The translations under genes and the position numbers were made by a program. From CAZGUX01 sp046160045 (GTDB lineage Bacteria > Acidobacteriota > Terriglobia > Bryobacterales > Bryobacteraceae): a DNA stretch of 10,036 nucleotides. Below the pieces are notes generated by a model. That model ran no database searches. It was not told the origin of the DNA and saw nothing but the letters and a program-made list of their open reading frames with translations. The stretch lies in assembly GCA_046160045.1 (NCBI GenBank), contig JBJXGR010000549.1, positions 1 to 10,036 on the forward strand, given 5' to 3'. Of this stretch, positions 6,498-10,036 are shown one piece after another (positions within the stretch are counted from its first letter, which is position 1; each line of letters begins with the position of its first letter).

Positions 6498-8417
6498 ATG
6501 TTCTCCCGCCTCCTCACCCTGACCCTGCTTGCCGCGGCCGCTCTCTCCGGACGCTGGCCCGCATCCACCATGATTGCCTGGCGTCAGTCTACGCCCACTC
6601 CCGAGCCCCGCGCCGGGTACGCGGCCGGCGTCATCGAGGGCAAACTCCTCCTGATTGGCGGCACGTACTGGGAGGGAACCAAGGGCAACTGGACCAAGAA
6701 AGTCTTCAGCGCGTCCACCCACGCCTTTGATCCGGTTTCACAGACCTGGGAGAGACTGCCCTACGCGCCGGCGACGTTCGGCTATCCGGCCTATACCCAC
6801 TTGGGCGACGCGATTTATGTGATGGGCGGCCTTCAGAACGGCAAGCCGAGCCGTGACGTGCATGTGCTGCGGAAGAACGGCACAAAGTACGTCTGGCAGC
6901 GTCATGGCCAGTTGCCGGAAACGCGCATGTTCGCGTCCGCGGTGGCCGCGGGCCGCTTCATTTATCTTCTCGGCGGCACGCGGGAGTTCGAACCCTTCGA
7001 TTCGAAAGGAACGTGCTGTACCAGCAGATCCGCCACCAATACGTTGTGGGTGCTGGATACGACGGACCCGTCCAAAGCCTGGAAGCCGCTCAAGAACTTT
7101 CCGGGCGCGCTGCGATGGGGACACCAGGCGGTCACCGACGGCGCCGCGATCTACCTGTTCGGGGGAAGTCACCAGGCTGAGCAGAAGGATCCGGTGAAGA
7201 AGTTCAACGAGGTGCTGCGCTACGATCTGGCGGCCGGCCGCTGGTCGCGTCTGGGAGACATGCCGGAGGCCGCACAGCAGGCGGCGCCGGTCCTCGCGCG
7301 CGGCAAGATCATCCTGGTGGCCCCGGCGAAGAAGGTCATGCTGTTCGACCCCAAAAGCGTGAAGTTCTCTCCGCTCGATCCCCTGCCGCAAGACGCGTTC
7401 GTCGACCGCTTTGAGTGGATCGACCCGCTGATCGTTGGAGCCTCGGGAGAAAACAGCATTGAAGCACCCCGGCGCCGGTCGGAATGGACGTTCCTGGGCC
7501 GCGTCAGCGAACTGCTGCCCGCTCTGCCCGACGGGCCCGCGCCGTTCACGAAAATCGCCGGTTGGCCCAAGTTCCCGGTCGGGAAAGGCTTCTCGAACAA
7601 GGTCTCGCACGTCGCGGCGGATTCGAAAGGCCGTATCTACGTGGCCGACCGGGGCCCCAACCCGATCAAGATGTTCAGCGCCGCAGGGGAATTGCTGGGC
7701 ACGGTCGGCGACAGCGTCATTCTTCCTTCTGTGTATTACGATCTGCGCCAGACTCCGCCGGTCGCCATGGAGCGGCGGCACTGGGTTCACGGTCTGCACG
7801 TCGACCGCGCCGACAACCTGTGGGTGACCGACGTCGGCCGCCACGTCGTAATGAAGTTCTCGCCCGAAGGCAAGCACCTGATGACGCTCGGTACCCTCGA
7901 CCGTCCGGGCGAGACCTCCTCCACTTTCGCCCAGCCCACCTCCGTTCTGGTGGCGCCCTCCGGCGAGATCTTCGTCGCCGACGGCTATGGCAATTCGCGC
8001 ATCGTGAAGTTCAGCGCCAGCGGAAAATTCATCAAGGCCTGGGGCAAGCGCGGGCTGCGTCCGGGCGAGTTCCACATGCCTCACTGTCTGTCGATGGACT
8101 CGCGCGGCCGCCTCTACGTCAACGATCGCGAGAACCATCGCGTCCAGATCTTCGATCAGGAAGGACGCTTCCTGGAGCAATGGCCGAACCTGCATTCGAT
8201 GGACGCGCTCTTCATCACAAAAGACGACCGTATCTATGGCGGCGCCGGCACCGACGACCGCATCTTCCGGTTTGATGCCAGGGGCAAGATAATCGAACAA
8301 TGGGGGAACGGCCACACGTTCGGGTATCCCCATGGGATTTGCATCGACCGCGAAGGCAACCTGTACGTGGCGCAGACGGGCGCCGGCAGAGTCGACAAGT
8401 TCGGTCCGAGCCGCTGA
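6498..8417 (+). CDS. Exported kelch propeller fused to NHL propeller of the alpha-amidating lyase (PAL) type
   Basis: A 639-residue protein of two beta propellers. Residues 1 to about 18 (SRLLTLTLLAAAALSG) form a signal peptide, so it probably acts in the periplasm or outside. Residues about 33-345 carry kelch repeats: IEGKLLLIGG, GDAIYVMGGL, AGRFIYLLGG and DGAAIYLFGG, with paired W/L spacing. Residues about 350-637 are an NHL propeller that follows peptidyl-alpha-hydroxyglycine alpha-amidating lyase closely: WVTDVGRHVVMKF, FAQPTSVLVA, VADGYGNSRIVKFSASGKF, PGEFHMPH and NDRENHRVQIF. By alignment from memory with rat PAL, the three zinc histidines correspond to H431, H529 and H612, and active-site R533, Y654 and R706 to R385, Y497 and R544. 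M784 is replaced by Y610. Bacterial relatives are often annotated only as six-bladed propellers, so lyase activity is unproven. ATG 6498 was chosen because it gives the signal peptide; M25 at 6570 would remove it. The ribosome site is weak. Confidence 0.87.
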   Translation: MFSRLLTLTLLAAAALSGRWPASTMIAWRQSTPTPEPRAGYAAGVIEGKLLLIGGTYWEGTKGNWTKKVFSASTHAFDPVSQTWERLPYAPATFGYPAYTHLGDAIYVMGGLQNGKPSRDVHVLRKNGTKYVWQRHGQLPETRMFASAVAAGRFIYLLGGTREFEPFDSKGTCCTSRSATNTLWVLDTTDPSKAWKPLKNFPGALRWGHQAVTDGAAIYLFGGSHQAEQKDPVKKFNEVLRYDLAAGRWSRLGDMPEAAQQAAPVLARGKIILVAPAKKVMLFDPKSVKFSPLDPLPQDAFVDRFEWIDPLIVGASGENSIEAPRRRSEWTFLGRVSELLPALPDGPAPFTKIAGWPKFPVGKGFSNKVSHVAADSKGRIYVADRGPNPIKMFSAAGELLGTVGDSVILPSVYYDLRQTPPVAMERRHWVHGLHVDRADNLWVTDVGRHVVMKFSPEGKHLMTLGTLDRPGETSSTFAQPTSVLVAPSGEIFVADGYGNSRIVKFSASGKFIKAWGKRGLRPGEFHMPHCLSMDSRGRLYVNDRENHRVQIFDQEGRFLEQWPNLHSMDALFITKDDRIYGGAGTDDRIFRFDARGKIIEQWGNGHTFGYPHGICIDREGNLYVAQTGAGRVDKFGPSR

Positions 8418-8425
8418 CACACAAC

Positions 8426-8431
8426 AAGGAG
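8426..8431 (+). promoter_or_regulatory. Ribosome binding site AAGGAG deciding the GTG start
   Basis: AAGGAG lies 12 bases before the GTG at 8444. That spacing is slightly long but acceptable, and the glycosyltransferase beta-strand motif starts right after this codon. No ATG start is available nearby in the frame. Confidence 0.6.
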
Positions 8432-8443
8432 CCGTCGACTTTC

Positions 8444-10036
8444 GTGCCATTGCTGGTAGCGCTGATTCCCTCCTACCGACCTGCCGACGCGCTGGCCGCG
8501 CTGGTCGGAGAACTGACAAAAGACGATACCTTTGGCGCGGTTGTCGTGGTCGACGATGGCAGCGGACCCGAGTTCGCGGACGTGTTCGACTCCGTCGCCG
8601 GAATGCCGCGCGTCCGCCTGCTGCGTCACGCCGTGAACCTGGGGAAAGGAGCGGCATTGAAGATGGGCATCAATGCCATCCTTTGCGAAACCCCCGACTG
8701 CTCAGGTGTCGTCACCGCCGACGCCGACGGCCAACACGCGGTCGAGGACATTCTTGAAACAGGCCGCACGCTTCTGAGCAATCCTGCTGCGCTCGTATTA
8801 GGGAGCAGGCGCTTCAGCAGAGACGTCCCATGGCGCAGCAGGGTGGGCAACCGGGTGACCAAGGGGCTGTTCCGAATACTGAACGGCCGAGTGGTGAGCG
8901 ATACCCAGACAGGCTTGCGAGGTCTACCCGTGCGCCTTTTGCCGAAACTGCTGGAAATCCAATCGAACCGTTACGAATTTGAACTGGATGCGTTGATGAT
9001 GGCCATTCAACTGCGCATCCCGTTCATCGAAATTCCGATCCAGACGCTGTATTTCGAGTCCAACCGGGGCTCGCACTTCAGCCCCCTGTTCGATTCGGCG
9101 AGGATCTATTTTGTCCTGACCCGATTCAGCGTGGCCTCGCTGCTGACGGCCTTGCTGGATAACACCGTGTTCCTTCTGGCCTACCGGTGGAAGGGGAATG
9201 TCGCCGCCAGCCAGGTATCCGGCCGGATGGTGGCGATGGTGTTCAACTACGTGGCCGTGCGAAATGCCGTGTTCCTCTCCGACCGGGATCACGCGCGCAC
9301 GATTCCGAGGTACGTCGCCCTGGTCGCGGGGAGCGGATTCGCCTCGTACTGGATTCTGATCGCTCTGCGGGACACGCTCGGGATCCCGACGATGTACGCC
9401 AAGATTCTGGCCGAGGGACTGCTCTTTCTGGCGAACTTTGCGCTTCAACGCGACGTGGTCTTTGCGCGCGAGGGAGGCGATGCCGCGCCGAAGGCGACTG
9501 ATTGGGACCAATACTACCGAAGCGTTCCTCCAACGGCCAAAGTGACGCGCCGTTATACGGCGAAACGGTTGTTGCGGGCACTGCGCGAGCATGCTCCCGG
9601 CGCACTCGCGGGTGGACTACGGATCACCGAATTCGGCGGGGCCAACAGTTGCTTTCTCGACGTATTCGCCGCGGCACTCAGGCCCGCCCGCTACCGCGTG
9701 ATCGATACCAACCTGTATGGACTCGGGCTACTCCGGAACCGCACGCTGCCTGGCGGCGGCTTGCTGGAATTGAAGGCGCAGGATGTTCTGGAGTTGCCGG
9801 CGAACGCGGACTGGGACCTGGTGTTCAGCGTCGGTCTGATCGAGCACTTTGACAAGGCGCGAACCGGCCGGGCGATCCGGTCGCACCTCGCGAGCGTGCG
9901 GCCGGGCGGCGTTGTTCTCTTGACGTTTCCGACGCCGACCTGGTTGTACCGGGTCAGCCGGTGGTTCTGCGAACGGATCGGCGTGTGGAAGTTCCACGAT
10001 GAGCGTCCGCTCGAACGCGACGAAGTCGTTGAGGCG
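8444..10036 (+). CDS. Trimodular glycosyltransferase family 2 / GtrA-like membrane domain / SAM methyltransferase, 3' end beyond window
   Basis: The frame is open for 531 codons to the right edge. Residues 1 to about 215 are a GT2 domain of the dolichyl/polyprenyl-phosphate sugar synthase type: PSYRPAD, VVVVDDGSG, AVNLGKGAALKMG, TADADGQH (metal/nucleotide-sugar site), DTQTGLRG and NRYEFELDAL. Residues about 218-340 are a GtrA-like domain with roughly four membrane helices (SVASLLTALLDNTVFLLAY; MVAMVFNYV; YVALVAGSGFASYWILIAL; LLFLANFALQ), a family linked to moving polyprenyl-linked sugars across the membrane. Residues about 370-531 resemble a class I methyltransferase: ITEFGGANSCFLDVF in place of motif I, an acidic D421 after strand 2, WDLVFSVGLIEHF as motif IV region, and VRPGGVVLLTFP. 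GT2-GtrA fusions are known; the added methyltransferase suggests one protein that makes, moves and methylates a lipid-linked glycan or modifies a related substrate. It starts 26 bases after the propeller gene, so co-transcription is likely. The GTG start is chosen from AAGGAG at 8426. Confidence 0.87.
   Translation, partial: MPLLVALIPSYRPADALAALVGELTKDDTFGAVVVVDDGSGPEFADVFDSVAGMPRVRLLRHAVNLGKGAALKMGINAILCETPDCSGVVTADADGQHAVEDILETGRTLLSNPAALVLGSRRFSRDVPWRSRVGNRVTKGLFRILNGRVVSDTQTGLRGLPVRLLPKLLEIQSNRYEFELDALMMAIQLRIPFIEIPIQTLYFESNRGSHFSPLFDSARIYFVLTRFSVASLLTALLDNTVFLLAYRWKGNVAASQVSGRMVAMVFNYVAVRNAVFLSDRDHARTIPRYVALVAGSGFASYWILIALRDTLGIPTMYAKILAEGLLFLANFALQRDVVFAREGGDAAPKATDWDQYYRSVPPTAKVTRRYTAKRLLRALREHAPGALAGGLRITEFGGANSCFLDVFAAALRPARYRVIDTNLYGLGLLRNRTLPGGGLLELKAQDVLELPANADWDLVFSVGLIEHFDKARTGRAIRSHLASVRPGGVVLLTFPTPTWLYRVSRWFCERIGVWKFHDERPLERDEVVEA

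Noticed and set aside
5923..6522. A 199-codon plus-strand frame taken as a whole gene
   Set aside because: Only its first 32 residues are MerA-like. The rest runs antisense through the transposase fragment and then through non-coding sequence, so it is a chance extension.
6738..8657. A 639-codon open frame on the minus strand opposite the propeller gene
   Set aside because: It is a mirror of a GC-rich real gene. Its translation is rich in Arg, Ala, Gly and His without motifs, while the plus strand carries clear kelch and NHL repeats plus a signal peptide.
8924..9592. A 222-codon minus-strand open frame opposite the glycosyltransferase gene
   Set aside because: Shadow of the plus-strand GT2-GtrA coding frame, with low-complexity Arg/Gln/Gly composition.

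Overview
The window is GC-rich, bacterial chromosomal DNA. I infer an acidobacterium of the Solibacter/Bryobacter kind. The reasons are an Oar-like TonB-dependent receptor with an N-terminal carboxypeptidase-regulatory domain, an unusual MPN-TonB fusion beside it, and a kelch/NHL propeller protein. No rRNA or tRNA gene was seen, so this placement rests on gene style alone.

Layout. Positions 1-283 hold short coding-like remnants on the minus strand, including what looks like the C-terminal strands of a second Oar-type barrel. Positions 277-5288 are a two-gene minus-strand unit: a 1027-residue outer-membrane receptor, then a TonB-like energy transducer. The transducer has a large cytoplasmic MPN (JAB1/Mov34-like) domain whose metal-binding histidines are missing. 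Inverted repeats built on TTAGC/GCTAA lie just upstream of the receptor start. Positions 5331-6497 are a gene-poor scar holding a microsatellite, a hairpin, a fragment of a mercuric-reductase-like flavoprotein (plus strand) and, almost touching it, a fragment of an IS630-family transposase (minus strand).

Positions 6498-10036 are a plus-strand pair. The first gene is an exported protein joining a kelch propeller to an NHL propeller that resembles peptidyl-hydroxyglycine alpha-amidating lyase (PAL) and keeps nearly all of its zinc and active-site residues. The second starts at GTG 26 bases later and runs off the right edge. It joins a family 2 glycosyltransferase, a GtrA-like membrane domain and a SAM-dependent methyltransferase in one chain.

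How the genes may work together (inference): the left unit looks like a dedicated receptor plus its own energy transducer for taking up a large or scarce nutrient, possibly with cytoplasmic sensing through the pseudo-MPN domain. The right unit pairs a secreted two-propeller protein with a membrane glycan-modifying enzyme; close spacing suggests co-transcription but no shared pathway is evident. The most notable points are the MPN-TM-TonB fusion, the kelch-PAL fusion and the GT2-GtrA-methyltransferase fusion.
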